From: Chloroflexota bacterium
Lineage (GTDB): Bacteria; Chloroflexota; Dehalococcoidia; Bin125
Assembly (NCBI GenBank): GCA_028873865.1
Contig: JAPPNI010000029.1
Span: 62,001-126,000 of the forward strand
Direction of reading: 5' to 3'
DNA length: 64,000 nucleotides
The notes under the pieces were generated by a model. It did no database searches. It worked only from the letters and a program-made list of their open reading frames with translations, and had not been told where the DNA came from. Every line of letters begins with the position of its first letter. Position 1 is the first letter of the stretch. This document shows positions 25,125 to 33,521 of this stretch, one piece after another. The translations under genes and the position numbers were made by a program.

Positions 25125-25361
25125 ATGTCGGTGATGACGCCCATCCTGCGGATTCGCAAGGTCATTCGATCTATTGGAGCGAGCGCGGGCCAGGCAGACG
25201 AGTTCGCAGACGCAATGAACGAGTATCCGACCAAAGATGACTTTCAACAGCGTCTTGACGCGATGTTCGCGCAACAGCTCAATCGAATCATGTTTGGCGT
25301 CATCGTTGTTGTGAGCCTGGCCGTTGCGGTGATCGCCGCCTTGATGGTTGCACTCGATTAA
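25125..25361 (+). CDS. Small single-pass membrane protein (78 aa or shorter)
   Basis: A small frame whose C-terminal 25 residues are strongly hydrophobic (I-M-F-G-V-I-V-V-V-S-L-A-V-A-V-I-A-A-L), preceded by an amphipathic stretch D-D-F-Q-Q-R-L-D-A-M-F-A-Q-Q-L. ATG codons at 25125, 25134 and 25215 are all possible; I use 25125, which has GGGA upstream. Starting at 25215 gives a compact 48-aa protein. Its end overlaps the convergent enoyl-CoA hydratase by 4 nt. No family recognised. Confidence 0.5.
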   Translation: MSVMTPILRIRKVIRSIGASAGQADEFADAMNEYPTKDDFQQRLDAMFAQQLNRIMFGVIVVVSLAVAVIAALMVALD

Positions 25362-26224
25362 CCCTCGCTCCGCGGACCAAACGGCTCCGGGATGAATGGT
25401 TCATCCCGTGCCCGAAGGAATGCGCCGAATCCGCCCGTTTCCCGTGCGGCGTCGAGGTGCGCGACCTCGCGGCCGTCGGCCGACGCTTCGACCATCGACG
25501 AGAGCATCGATCCGACGTTGAGCGCGTTGCGCAGGCCCATCGCTTCCAGTCCGCGGGCCGTGATCAGCTTGTTGTAGCGAATCGAATGCGACGGCACGAG
25601 CGCCAGCCGACGGGCCAGCGCGTCGGCCTTCTCCATCAGATCTTCCGTCGGCACGATCTCGTTGATCACGCCGATTCTCAGCGCTTCCTGCGCGTCGAAG
25701 TGGTCTCCGGTCAGCGCGTACCGATGCGCCGCTTTCCAGCCCGCCAGGGCGGCGAACAGGACCGAACTGTTCGAGATCATCCGCACCTCGGGTTGAGCGA
25801 ACACGGCACGGTCGGAGGCAATCGTGATGTCAGCCGCCAGCGAGTACCAGAATCCGCCGCCAATGCACCAGCCGTTGACCGCGGCGATGATCGGCTTCTC
25901 CAGCGTCATCAAGTGCATCATCATGTCGGGATTCTTGGTCGAGAAGCGGAACCAGCGCTCCAGGTGCTCCGAGACCGGCTGGGTCGGTCCGCCGACTTCG
26001 CTCTCGATGCCCGAACCAGCGATGTTGTAGCCCGAAGAGAACGCCCGTCCCGCGCCGGTGAAGATGATTGAACGCGCCGACGGATCGGCATTGGCCACAT
26101 CGAGCGCGTCGTGGAACTCGCGCTCCAGCGCCGGCGTGATTGCGTTGAGCGTTTCCGGGTTGTTCCAGGTGATGGTGACGACCGGGCCGTCCTGCTCGTA
26201 GATGATGTTCTCGTAGTCGGGCAT
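25358..26224 (-). CDS. Enoyl-CoA hydratase/isomerase family protein
   Basis: A 288-aa crotonase-fold protein. It has F-T-G-A-G-R-A-F-S-S-G-Y-N near residue 57 (first oxyanion-hole segment) and A-A-V-N-G-W-C-I-G-G-G (~112; second one). The glutamates of classical hydratases are not obvious, so isomerase, lyase or another crotonase activity is possible. It is divergent from the CoA-transferase cluster, with a 76-nt gap, and likely belongs to the same acyl-CoA pathway. Confidence 0.9.
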   Translation of the reverse strand: MPDYENIIYEQDGPVVTITWNNPETLNAITPALEREFHDALDVANADPSARSIIFTGAGRAFSSGYNIAGSGIESEVGGPTQPVSEHLERWFRFSTKNPDMMMHLMTLEKPIIAAVNGWCIGGGFWYSLAADITIASDRAVFAQPEVRMISNSSVLFAALAGWKAAHRYALTGDHFDAQEALRIGVINEIVPTEDLMEKADALARRLALVPSHSIRYNKLITARGLEAMGLRNALNVGSMLSSMVEASADGREVAHLDAARETGGFGAFLRARDEPFIPEPFGPRSEG

Positions 26225-26300
26225 GGCGAGTCTCGCTTTCGCTTACTGATCAGAGTCTAGGCACAGACCTCGCCTACGCTGCGCCATTGAGGAGGCTTGC

Positions 26301-27593
26301 ATGCCTGGACCGCTCGACGGGATCAAGGTGCTGGAGTTGGCGCAGATCATTGCCGGCCCATTCTGCGGCACGGCGCTCGCCGATCTTGGCGCCGAGGTCG
26401 TCAAGCTCGAATCGCCGGAGGGCGATGCATCTCGTCGGATTTCGCAGATTGCTCCGGGCGAGAGCAAGGCCTTCCACGGCCTCAACCGGGGCAAACGGGG
26501 CATCACCATCGACCTCAGTACCGCGCAGGGACAGTCCGTTGCGCATCGGCTTATTCCTCATTTCGACGTGTTCGTGACCAACGTTCGACCCGGCGTGGCC
26601 GAGCGGATTGCCATGGACTATGACACGCTCGTCCAACTTCGGTCCGACCTCATCTATCTCGAAGTCACGGGCTATGGCAACCGTGGGCCGAGCGCCCATC
26701 GGGCGGGCTCCGACGTGGTCGTACAGGCGTACTCGGGTCTGCTTGCCGGCGATCAGAAAGTCGATCGAAACGGAGCGCCAGAACCGATCACGGCGTCCGC
26801 GCCGTCGGACTATGTGGCGGCGCTGGGTGGTGCGATGGGCGTCTGCGCCGCGCTGTTTCACCGCCAACGCACGGGCGAAGGTCAGCGAATCTCGACGACA
26901 TTGCTCGGGGCGGGTCTGGCGCTGCAAACTCCCTGGGCGGGGGACGTTCCCGTCTCGGACTCAATCTTGATTGAACCATTGCGCCGGATGATGTCGGAGA
27001 TGCGCGAGGCGGGCGCCAGCTATGGCGAACTGATCGAGGCCCGCCGCAGCCGGCCGAACCAGGGCAAGGCGTTCCGCATCTACTACGCGGGCTATCCCGT
27101 CAAGGACGGTGCGATCATTCTCGGCGCGCTCACGCCGCAGAATCGCGAGCAGATACGCAAGGCTCTGAGCATCGTTAACGATCCCACGGACGACGACGAC
27201 TTCAACGCGATCGGCCCGGAAGCCGACGCTATCGTGGCTCGGGTCGAAGAGCAGATTCGATCGAAGCTCGCAGGCGGAACCATGGACGAGTGGATCGCGC
27301 GGCTTGATGCCGCGGGCGCTCCCGCTTCGCCGGTCAACTGGCTGGAAGACATGGCCGACGATCCCCAGGTCGTTGCGATGGAGATGATGCCTGTGATCGA
27401 ACACTCGCTGACCGGTCCGGAGCGCCAGGTCGGTCCGCTGGTGCGTATGTCGAAAACCGAGACCGGTACCGATCGCGCCTCGCCGCCACTGGACTCGGAT
27501 ACCGACGACGTCCTGCGCGAACACGGCTTTCGCGACGACGAGATTGCCGGTTTGCGAGCGGCAGGCATCGTTGGCTCCGGCACTGACGACTAG
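26301..27593 (+). CDS. CaiB/BaiF-family (class III) CoA-transferase 1
   Basis: A 430-aa family III CoA-transferase. N-terminal signature: L-D-G-I-K-V-L-E-L-A-Q-I-I-A-G-P and D-L-G-A-E-V-V-K-L-E; then N-R-G-K-R-G-I-T-I-D, L-I-Y-L-E-V-T-G-Y-G and the S-D-V-V-V-Q-A-Y-S-G segment near residue 140. Moves CoA between carboxylic acids by way of an aspartyl-anhydride intermediate. A GAGGAGG ribosome site precedes the ATG. It is the first of three related genes in a row. Confidence 0.92.
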   Translation: MPGPLDGIKVLELAQIIAGPFCGTALADLGAEVVKLESPEGDASRRISQIAPGESKAFHGLNRGKRGITIDLSTAQGQSVAHRLIPHFDVFVTNVRPGVAERIAMDYDTLVQLRSDLIYLEVTGYGNRGPSAHRAGSDVVVQAYSGLLAGDQKVDRNGAPEPITASAPSDYVAALGGAMGVCAALFHRQRTGEGQRISTTLLGAGLALQTPWAGDVPVSDSILIEPLRRMMSEMREAGASYGELIEARRSRPNQGKAFRIYYAGYPVKDGAIILGALTPQNREQIRKALSIVNDPTDDDDFNAIGPEADAIVARVEEQIRSKLAGGTMDEWIARLDAAGAPASPVNWLEDMADDPQVVAMEMMPVIEHSLTGPERQVGPLVRMSKTETGTDRASPPLDSDTDDVLREHGFRDDEIAGLRAAGIVGSGTDD

Positions 27594-27636
27594 TTGCCTA
27601 TCCTCACGGCAACTCACAATCCGAGGGGAGTTCCCG

Positions 27637-28938
27637 ATGCCCGGTGCGCTTGATGGAATCAGGGTCCTTGAGGTGACGCAGATCATTGCCGGTCCGATGT
27701 GCGGGGTGATGCTGTCCGACATGGGCGCCGATGTAATCAAGATCGAGTCGGCGGCCGGCGACGGGATGCGTCTGCTCGGTCAGATTGCGCCCAGCGAGAG
27801 CAAGGGCTTTCATGTGTTCAATCGGGGTAAGCGCGGGATGGTGCTCAACCTGCAGGACGCCGACGGGCAGGCCGTCGTGCAGCGGCTGATCTCGGAGATG
27901 GATGTCTTCCTGATCAACGCCCGTCCCGGCGTGCCGGAACGCCTGGGCATCGACTACGAGAGCCTGCGTGCCCACAAGCCGGACCTGATTTACCTGGAGA
28001 ACACCGCCTACGGTCCGACCGGACCGTCGGCGCACCGGGCGGGCGCCGACATCATCGCGCAAGCGTATTCGGGACTGATGGCCGGCGACGAGAAGGTCGA
28101 CGAGCATGGCGGCCCTGACCTGATCACTGCCACGACGCCGGCCGACTTCGTGGCCGCGTTTACCAGCACGATCGCCGTCTGCGCGGCGCTCTTCCACCGC
28201 GAGCGCACCGGCGAGGGCCAGAAGATCGACACGTCGCTGCTCGCCGGCGCGATGGTGTTGCAAAATGCGTTCGCGTCGCGGATGCCCGTCTCCGATGCGG
28301 TCCTGCTCGATCCGATCCTGAGCGGTCTCGCGGCCGTGCGGGAGCGCGGCGGAAGCTACGAGGAAATGCTTGGCGCTCGCGGCGGGTTGCGAGCCCTGGT
28401 CGGCGGCGCGTTCCTGCTGTACTACGGCGGCTACCAGACATCCGACGGCGCAATCATGCTCGGCTGCGTGACGCCGGCCAATCGACAGCAGGTGCGCAAC
28501 GCGCTGGGCCTGGAGACCGGCGACGATCCGACCGACGGCGGCGACTTCAATCCGCTCGCAGAGGGCTCGGCGGAGGTCGTTGCCGGTGTCCGTGCGCTGA
28601 TCACCGAGCGGTTCGCCGCGGACACGACCGAGAACTGGGTGGCCAAGCTCGACGCCGCCGGTGCGCCGGCGGCGCAGGTCAACATGCCCGAGGAGATGGT
28701 GGACGATCCCCAGGTCCAGGCGCTGGGCATCATGGTCGACCTCGAGCACCGGTTGACCGGTCCGGAGACGATGGTCGGCCCGCCGTTCAGCATGTCGGCT
28801 TCGCCGCTCGCCGCTCAGGGAGCGTCACCACCGCTGGACGGCGACACGGACGACGTACTGGTCGAGTACGGCTACACGACGGAGGAGATCGCCGCGCTGC
28901 GCTCCTCGGGCGCTGTTGGCCTCCCTGACAGTAGTTAG
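27637..28938 (+). CDS. CaiB/BaiF-family (class III) CoA-transferase 2
   Basis: A 433-aa paralogue of its neighbours. Starts with M-P-G-A-L-D-G-I-R-V-L-E; ATG at 27637 has GAGGGGAG upstream, and the longer frame to 27544 would overlap gene 1. It shares with gene 3 (28948) extended identical stretches such as T-Q-I-I-A-G-P-M-C-G-V-M-L-S-D and F-H-V-F-N-R-G-K-R-G, and is closer to gene 3 than to gene 1. Active CoA-transferases of this family are homodimers of interlocked rings; related pairs can form heteromers. Confidence 0.92.
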   Translation: MPGALDGIRVLEVTQIIAGPMCGVMLSDMGADVIKIESAAGDGMRLLGQIAPSESKGFHVFNRGKRGMVLNLQDADGQAVVQRLISEMDVFLINARPGVPERLGIDYESLRAHKPDLIYLENTAYGPTGPSAHRAGADIIAQAYSGLMAGDEKVDEHGGPDLITATTPADFVAAFTSTIAVCAALFHRERTGEGQKIDTSLLAGAMVLQNAFASRMPVSDAVLLDPILSGLAAVRERGGSYEEMLGARGGLRALVGGAFLLYYGGYQTSDGAIMLGCVTPANRQQVRNALGLETGDDPTDGGDFNPLAEGSAEVVAGVRALITERFAADTTENWVAKLDAAGAPAAQVNMPEEMVDDPQVQALGIMVDLEHRLTGPETMVGPPFSMSASPLAAQGASPPLDGDTDDVLVEYGYTTEEIAALRSSGAVGLPDSS

Positions 28939-28947
28939 GTTCGCCGC

Positions 28948-30249
28948 GTGCCAGGCCCGCTCGACGGGATCAGGGTTCTCGAGCTGACCCAGATCATCGC
29001 CGGTCCGATGTGCGGCGTGATGCTCTCTGACCTCGGCGCGGATGTGGTCAAGATCGAATCGCCACAGGGCGACGGCACGCGCGTGATCGGACAGTTCGCG
29101 CCTAACGAATCAAAGGGCTTTCACGTCTTCAATCGAGGCAAGCGCGGCATTGTGCTGAATCTTCAGTCGGAGGATGGCCGTGCGGTGGTCTATCGCTTGA
29201 TTCGAGACTTCGATGTGTTCCTGATCAATGCGCGGCCCGGTGTCGCCGAGCGATTGGGTATCGACTACGAAACGTTGAGCACGCACAATCGGCGCCTCAT
29301 CTACCTCGAAAACACTGCCTTCGGCCCCGAGGGACCCTCGGCTGACCGCGCCGGCGCCGACATCATCGCTCAGGCGTATTCCGGGCTGATGGTCGGCGAC
29401 GGGAAGATGGATGATCAGGGCAATCCGACGTTGATCACGGCCACCACTCCGGCCGACTTCGGCGCCGCCTTCAACGGCGCCACGGCGGTTTGCGCCGCGT
29501 TGTTCCACCGAGAGCGCACCGGCCGTGGACAACTGATCGAGACTTCATTGCTCGGTGCGGCGCTGACGCTCCAGAACTACATCGCCTCGAGGCAGCCAGT
29601 CAGCGATTCGATGCTCGTCCAACCGTCGCGTGACGCGATGCAGGAGGTGCGTGAGCGCGGCGGCAGCTATCGCGAGTTGCTGGAAGCCCGCAGCGGCCTT
29701 CGCGCGATCACCGGCGCCGCTTATCTGCTGTACTACGGCGGGTACCAGACCGCCGACGGCGCGATCATGCTTGGTTGCGTGACGCCGCCGAATCGGCAGC
29801 AGGTGCGCCGTGCGCTCGGGCTGACCGAGGCCGACGACGCGACCGATGCGCCGGGTTTCAATCCACTCAGCCCGGACTCCGCAGCCATCGTCCACCATGC
29901 GCAGCGGAACATCGCCGAGCGGTTTCGCAGCAATACGACCGCTCATTGGATGGCCAGGCTCGACGCAGCAGGTGCGCCCGCGTCACAGGTCAACACCCCG
30001 GAAGACATCCTCGACGACCCGCAGGTGCAGGCGATCGGCGCGCCCCTCGACCTGGAACATCCGCTGACCGGACCCGAGACGATGATCGGCCCAACGATTC
30101 GCATGTCAGATTCGCCCCTTGAAGCTCAGGGCCCCTCGCCCGGATTCGACGGCGACACGGACCAGGTGCTCCGCGAACATGGCTATCGCGACGAAGAGAT
30201 CACCGCGCTGCGCGCATCGGGCGCAATCGGTATCGAAGAAGAGCGTTAA
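28948..30249 (+). CDS. CaiB/BaiF-family (class III) CoA-transferase 3
   Basis: A 433-aa family III CoA-transferase starting at GTG 28948, 9 nt after gene 2. Same length and motif order as gene 2, with G-A-D-I-I-A-Q-A-Y-S-G-L-M near residue 135. The three genes very probably form one operon and arose by successive tandem duplication. They may act on different acids or together as a complex; sequence alone does not decide. Confidence 0.92.
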   Translation: MPGPLDGIRVLELTQIIAGPMCGVMLSDLGADVVKIESPQGDGTRVIGQFAPNESKGFHVFNRGKRGIVLNLQSEDGRAVVYRLIRDFDVFLINARPGVAERLGIDYETLSTHNRRLIYLENTAFGPEGPSADRAGADIIAQAYSGLMVGDGKMDDQGNPTLITATTPADFGAAFNGATAVCAALFHRERTGRGQLIETSLLGAALTLQNYIASRQPVSDSMLVQPSRDAMQEVRERGGSYRELLEARSGLRAITGAAYLLYYGGYQTADGAIMLGCVTPPNRQQVRRALGLTEADDATDAPGFNPLSPDSAAIVHHAQRNIAERFRSNTTAHWMARLDAAGAPASQVNTPEDILDDPQVQAIGAPLDLEHPLTGPETMIGPTIRMSDSPLEAQGPSPGFDGDTDQVLREHGYRDEEITALRASGAIGIEEER

Positions 30250-30255
30250 CCGGCG

Positions 30256-30753
30256 TCATCCACCCGCCGGAGGGTATGGATCGGTCTGACTGAACTCCTG
30301 CTGCGTCTCCAGCAGCGAGGCTCCGTCGATCTCCTTGCCGCGCCAGAGCGTCTTGACGTACTCCAACACGGCGATGATCTCTTCATGGCTCAGCTCGTCC
30401 TTGAAGGCAGGCATGTTGCTGCCGAAGCCCAGTCCGAGCCCGCCCTCGCTGACGATCCCGTAGAGAACGCCGTCCGAGTGGTGCCACGTGTGCCCCTCCC
30501 CGTTCAGCGGCGGAGGCGGCAGGCGCCCATCCTCGTCGCGGACCATCCAGTCCGCAGCGCCTTCGCCATCCGCACCGTGACACGCTGCACAGGTCGCTGC
30601 GAAGATCTGCGAGCCGGTACGGGAGCCGCTGGCCTCGCTCGCCTGCGCAGACATCGGCACGGGGTCCGGTTCGGCCTCGCCGCAGGCGGCGATCAGGTAA
30701 CCGCAACCGACCAGAATCAACAACACGACAGAGGTTCGGTGCCAACGCCTCAC
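30256..30753 (-). CDS. Cytochrome c lipoprotein (single heme, class I)
   Basis: A 165-aa exported protein. The N-terminus is a lipoprotein signal ending L-I-A-A-C near residue 24. The heme-binding motif C-A-A-C-H lies near residue 55, and the distal Met ligand is probably in S-N-M-P-A-F (~115). A typical small cytochrome c fold follows. It would sit on the outer face of the cytoplasmic membrane and shuttle electrons; no oxidase genes lie nearby. It converges with the third CoA-transferase (6-nt gap) and diverges from the aminotransferase. Confidence 0.9.
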   Translation of the reverse strand: MRRWHRTSVVLLILVGCGYLIAACGEAEPDPVPMSAQASEASGSRTGSQIFAATCAACHGADGEGAADWMVRDEDGRLPPPPLNGEGHTWHHSDGVLYGIVSEGGLGLGFGSNMPAFKDELSHEEIIAVLEYVKTLWRGKEIDGASLLETQQEFSQTDPYPPAGG

Positions 30754-30845
30754 AGAGACCCCCGTGGGCCAAGGCTATCCAGTGGCTGAAGGCCAGTCGC
30801 CAAGTACTCTCAATCAGAACGTCACAAGGAGATCGGAGGTCGATC

Positions 30846-32018
30846 ATGGTGCTACCGACCCAGGCGGCGCAGAACCTCGGCACGGAAACCGCGTTCGAAG
30901 TGCTGGCGCGAGCGAACAAGCTCGCCGCCGAGGGACGCTCGATCATCAATCTCGGCATCGGACAGCCCGACTTCGCCACTCCAGACAACATCGTCAAGGC
31001 CGGCGAGCAGGCGCTCGCCGAGGGCAAGCATGGCTACACGCCCGGCGCCGGTATCCCCGAGTTGCGTGAAGCCGTCGCGCGCGACCTGCAGCGTCGCCAC
31101 GGCGCGGAGGTTGACCCGGAGTCGGTCCTGATCACGCCCGGGGCGAAGCCGGTGATGTTCTTCGCGGCGCTGCTGATGGGCGAACCGGGCGCGGAGATCA
31201 TGTATCCCAACCCGGGCTTCCCGATCTATGAGTCGGTGATCCGTTTTTCCGGCGCAACGCCCGTGCCGATTGAACTGCACGAGGCTGACGGATTCACCTT
31301 TGACCCGGACCAGGTGCTCAGCCAGGTCAACGAGCGCACGCGGCTGATCATTCTCAACAGCCCGGCCAACCCGACCGGCGGGGTCTATTCCCGCGAGCAG
31401 GTCGAGCGACTCGTTGAGGGTCTCGAACGCTGGCCGGACGTGGTCATCCTCAGCGACGAGATCTACTCGTGCATCCTCTACGAGGGCCTGGAGCACACTT
31501 CCTGGCTCAACTATCCGCAGCTCCGCGACCGCCTGATCGTGCTCGACGGCTGGAGCAAGACCTACGCGATGACCGGCTGGCGGCTGGGCTTCGGCGTCTT
31601 CCCGCCGGACCTCTTCCCGTTCGCCGAACGCCTGGCGATCAACAGCTATTCCTGTCCCAATGCCGCCACGCAGTACGCGGCGATCGAGGCGCTGGACGGG
31701 CCGCAGGAAGCGGTCGACATCATGACGACCGCATTCGACGAGCGCCGGCAGGTGATCGTCAAGGAGCTGAACGACGTGCCAGGCGTGAGCTGCGTCAATC
31801 CGCTCGGCGCGTTCTACGCCTTTCCCAATATCTCCGAGACCGGCATCGATGCGCGCACGCTGCAGCATCGGTTGCTTGAAGAAGCCGGTTTGGCGGTGAT
31901 CGCCGGGACCAGTTTCGGACACCTCGGCGAGGGCTACCTGCGCTTCAGCTACGCCGCCTCGCTCGAAGAGATCGTCGAAGGCGTCGACAGAATGCGTACC
32001 CTGTTGGCCAACAGCTGA
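30846..32018 (+). CDS. Class I/II PLP-dependent aminotransferase
   Basis: A 390-aa fold-type I aminotransferase. It shows N-L-G-I-G-Q-P-D-F near residue 36, N-S-P-A-N-P-T-G-G (~175), L-S-D-E-I-Y-S (~205) and the PLP lysine in W-S-K-T-Y-A-M-T-G-W-R (~238), then the substrate-carboxylate Arg in L-R-F-S-Y-A. An AAGGAG ribosome site is upstream. It resembles aspartate/aromatic aminotransferases of the AspC-like Igamma group; exact donor unknown. The Sec-containing OsmC gene follows after 18 nt and is probably cotranscribed. Confidence 0.9.
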   Translation: MVLPTQAAQNLGTETAFEVLARANKLAAEGRSIINLGIGQPDFATPDNIVKAGEQALAEGKHGYTPGAGIPELREAVARDLQRRHGAEVDPESVLITPGAKPVMFFAALLMGEPGAEIMYPNPGFPIYESVIRFSGATPVPIELHEADGFTFDPDQVLSQVNERTRLIILNSPANPTGGVYSREQVERLVEGLERWPDVVILSDEIYSCILYEGLEHTSWLNYPQLRDRLIVLDGWSKTYAMTGWRLGFGVFPPDLFPFAERLAINSYSCPNAATQYAAIEALDGPQEAVDIMTTAFDERRQVIVKELNDVPGVSCVNPLGAFYAFPNISETGIDARTLQHRLLEEAGLAVIAGTSFGHLGEGYLRFSYAASLEEIVEGVDRMRTLLANS

Positions 32019-32036
32019 CGGATCAAGGAGCCTCGA

Positions 32037-32507
32037 ATGGCCCGCTTTGAATACATCTCACGTAACAGGCTGGAACTCAAGAACGGGTTTCGACACGCGA
32101 CGCTCGGCGATGTGCCTGAGCAGGTCGTCTACGGCGTGCAGGGCAAGCTCAAGGAGCACTATGGGGTTCCCGAGAGCGCACCACCGATGACCGCCACGCT
32201 CGATCACATCGTTGCGGCGGTCGGCGGTTGAATGTACGGCACACTGGCGCGGGCGTTGTCCGTGCGCAAGGTCGAGTTCGACCCCAACACCTACAAGGCC
32301 GACGTCCTGGGCACGATCGAGGGCGAAGACAACCAGACGATCCGGATCACGAAGATCCACGTCATCTTCCATTTGCCCGGGATCCCCGATGAGCAACGAG
32401 CCGCAGCCGATCGGGCGGTGAAGTTCCACGCTCCGGGCTGTCCGGCGCACGAGAGCGTCAAAGACGCGATCGATATCACCTGGGAAGCCGACTACTGCGA
32501 GAACTAA
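32037..32507 (+). CDS. OsmC/Ohr-like peroxiredoxin with selenocysteine (in-frame TGA at 32229-32231)
   Basis: Read through the TGA, this is a 156-aa OsmC-family protein with the Sec at residue 65. In OsmC/Ohr the peroxidatic Cys sits at the end of a segment like A-A-L-G-G-C followed by an amphipathic helix; here the segment is A-A-V-G-G-[TGA]-M-Y-G-T-L-A-R-A-L. The second conserved Cys is present as usual in A-P-G-C-P-A-H (residue ~139). Without readthrough neither half would be functional: 64 aa before, 91 after. The stop between two in-frame halves falls exactly on the catalytic position, and a SECIS-like hairpin follows. It would reduce organic hydroperoxides. AAGGAG precedes the start. 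Sec-containing OsmC-like proteins have, to my recollection, been seen in marine metagenomes. Confidence 0.86.
32247..32267 (+). promoter_or_regulatory. Candidate bacterial SECIS element of the OsmC-like gene
   Basis: Hairpin 15 nt after the TGA: stem GCGCG (32247-32251) with TGCGC (32263-32267, one G-U), upper GG (32252-32253) with CC (32260-32261), a bulged G at 32262, and apical loop CGTTGT (32254-32259) with G-U at its second and third positions. The loop begins 22 nt after the TGA, inside the usual window. The bulge is on the 3' side, unlike the FTR element, so this is a weaker match. Confidence 0.6.
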
Positions 32508-32746
32508 TCCTCGACCGGTCGCCGAGCGTTCCAGATCACCTGTTTCGGCAGAGGCTCGGGCTGCGGCTGCGGCTCGACCCGGGGACGACTGGCGACGTCG
32601 CCAGTCGTGATGTCGATGAAGTCTTCCAGGGCGAGTGGCTTGCCGCCGATGGTGAAGCGCGCATTGGACGAAATGGGAAAGTCGCGGTCGGGCTCTTGCG
32701 ACTTTCCTTCTTCAACCTCTGGTGTGTCCTGCTCCGGGTCCGGCAT
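32504..32746 (-). CDS. Hypothetical protein (80 aa)
   Basis: An 80-aa acidic, Pro-rich frame, M-P-D-P-E-Q-D at the start. The middle has F-T-I-G-G-K-P-L-A-L-E-D-F-I-D-I, which looks like a folded core; a P-Q-P-Q-P-E-P stretch follows. It occupies the gap between the OsmC-like gene, whose stop it overlaps by 4 nt, and the divergent RibD-C gene. No family recognised and the ribosome site is weak. Confidence 0.45.
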   Translation of the reverse strand: MPDPEQDTPEVEEGKSQEPDRDFPISSNARFTIGGKPLALEDFIDITTGDVASRPRVEPQPQPEPLPKQVIWNARRPVED

Positions 32747-32768
32747 GCTCGCAACCTAGCATGAGCGC

Positions 32769-33521
32769 ATGGCCGAGTTGAGTCCGGGCGAGATCGATTA
32801 CACGGAGCTCAGCTTCCCCGATCCGCCGCCGGATCGGCCTTTTGTCGCGATCAACATGGTGATGTCCGCCGACGGCCGCACCGTCGTCGACGGCACTGAG
32901 CGGGGACTCGGATCGAAGCTCGACCAGCGCTTGATGCGCGAGCTGCGGGTCCACTTCGACGTGGTGATGAATGGCGGCGCGACGTTCCGCGCCTCGGGCA
33001 CGTCGGCCCGCCTCAATGATCCCGAGCTGGAACAGTGGCGCCTGGATCGCGGTATGTCAGCGTCGCCGATCGCCGCCGTGCTGACACGCAGCGGAGATCT
33101 GCCGCCTGAGCGCCGGTTCTTTATCGACGATGGATTCGAGGCCGTCATCTACCTCTCCAGCGCTGCGCCCGACGCGGTGCGACGGGAGCTGGAGTCTCGC
33201 GGCAGGCCGGTGGTCAGTGTGCCCGAGGACAGTGGAGCGGTCGCGGCTCTGGATCACATGAAACGAACGCTGGGAGCGTCGCGAGTCCTGGTCGAAGGGG
33301 GCGCAACCCTGAACGGAGAGCTGATTTCACAGGGATTGGTCGACGAGTACTTCCTCACGCTGGCGCCGAGGATCACGGGCGGAGATACTGCACATCCCGC
33401 CGTGCAGTGGCCCGGGGAGCCGACCGCAACGGGCATCAGACAGATGACGCTGATCCACGCCAAGCCGGCTGAGACCGGTGAGCTCTTCCTGCGATATCGC
33501 GTCGAGCAGGTGCGCGACTAG
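32769..33521 (+). CDS. RibD C-terminal domain / dihydrofolate-reductase-like protein
   Basis: A 250-aa protein with the RibD-C fold of pyrimidine reductases. It shows V-A-I-N-M-V-M-S-A-D-G-R near residue 27, F-D-V-V-M-N-G-G-A-T-F-R (~64), V-L-V-E-G-G-A-T-L-N (~178) and a final L-R-Y-R-V. The N-terminal deaminase half of riboflavin RibD is absent, and no rib genes are near, so it may be an NADPH reductase for another substrate. Its end overlaps the convergent NHL-protein gene by 4 nt. Confidence 0.88.
   Translation: MAELSPGEIDYTELSFPDPPPDRPFVAINMVMSADGRTVVDGTERGLGSKLDQRLMRELRVHFDVVMNGGATFRASGTSARLNDPELEQWRLDRGMSASPIAAVLTRSGDLPPERRFFIDDGFEAVIYLSSAAPDAVRRELESRGRPVVSVPEDSGAVAALDHMKRTLGASRVLVEGGATLNGELISQGLVDEYFLTLAPRITGGDTAHPAVQWPGEPTATGIRQMTLIHAKPAETGELFLRYRVEQVRD

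Noticed and set aside
5996-32231. A recoded genome in which TGA means Trp or Gly
   Set aside because: Many genes here end cleanly at TGA, and the two internal TGAs both fall on catalytic Cys positions, not on Trp or Gly.
32037-32507. Reading the OsmC-like region as two separate small genes (64 and 91 aa)
   Set aside because: The halves are contiguous in one frame with no ribosome site for the second; only their union gives the OsmC domain with both redox positions.
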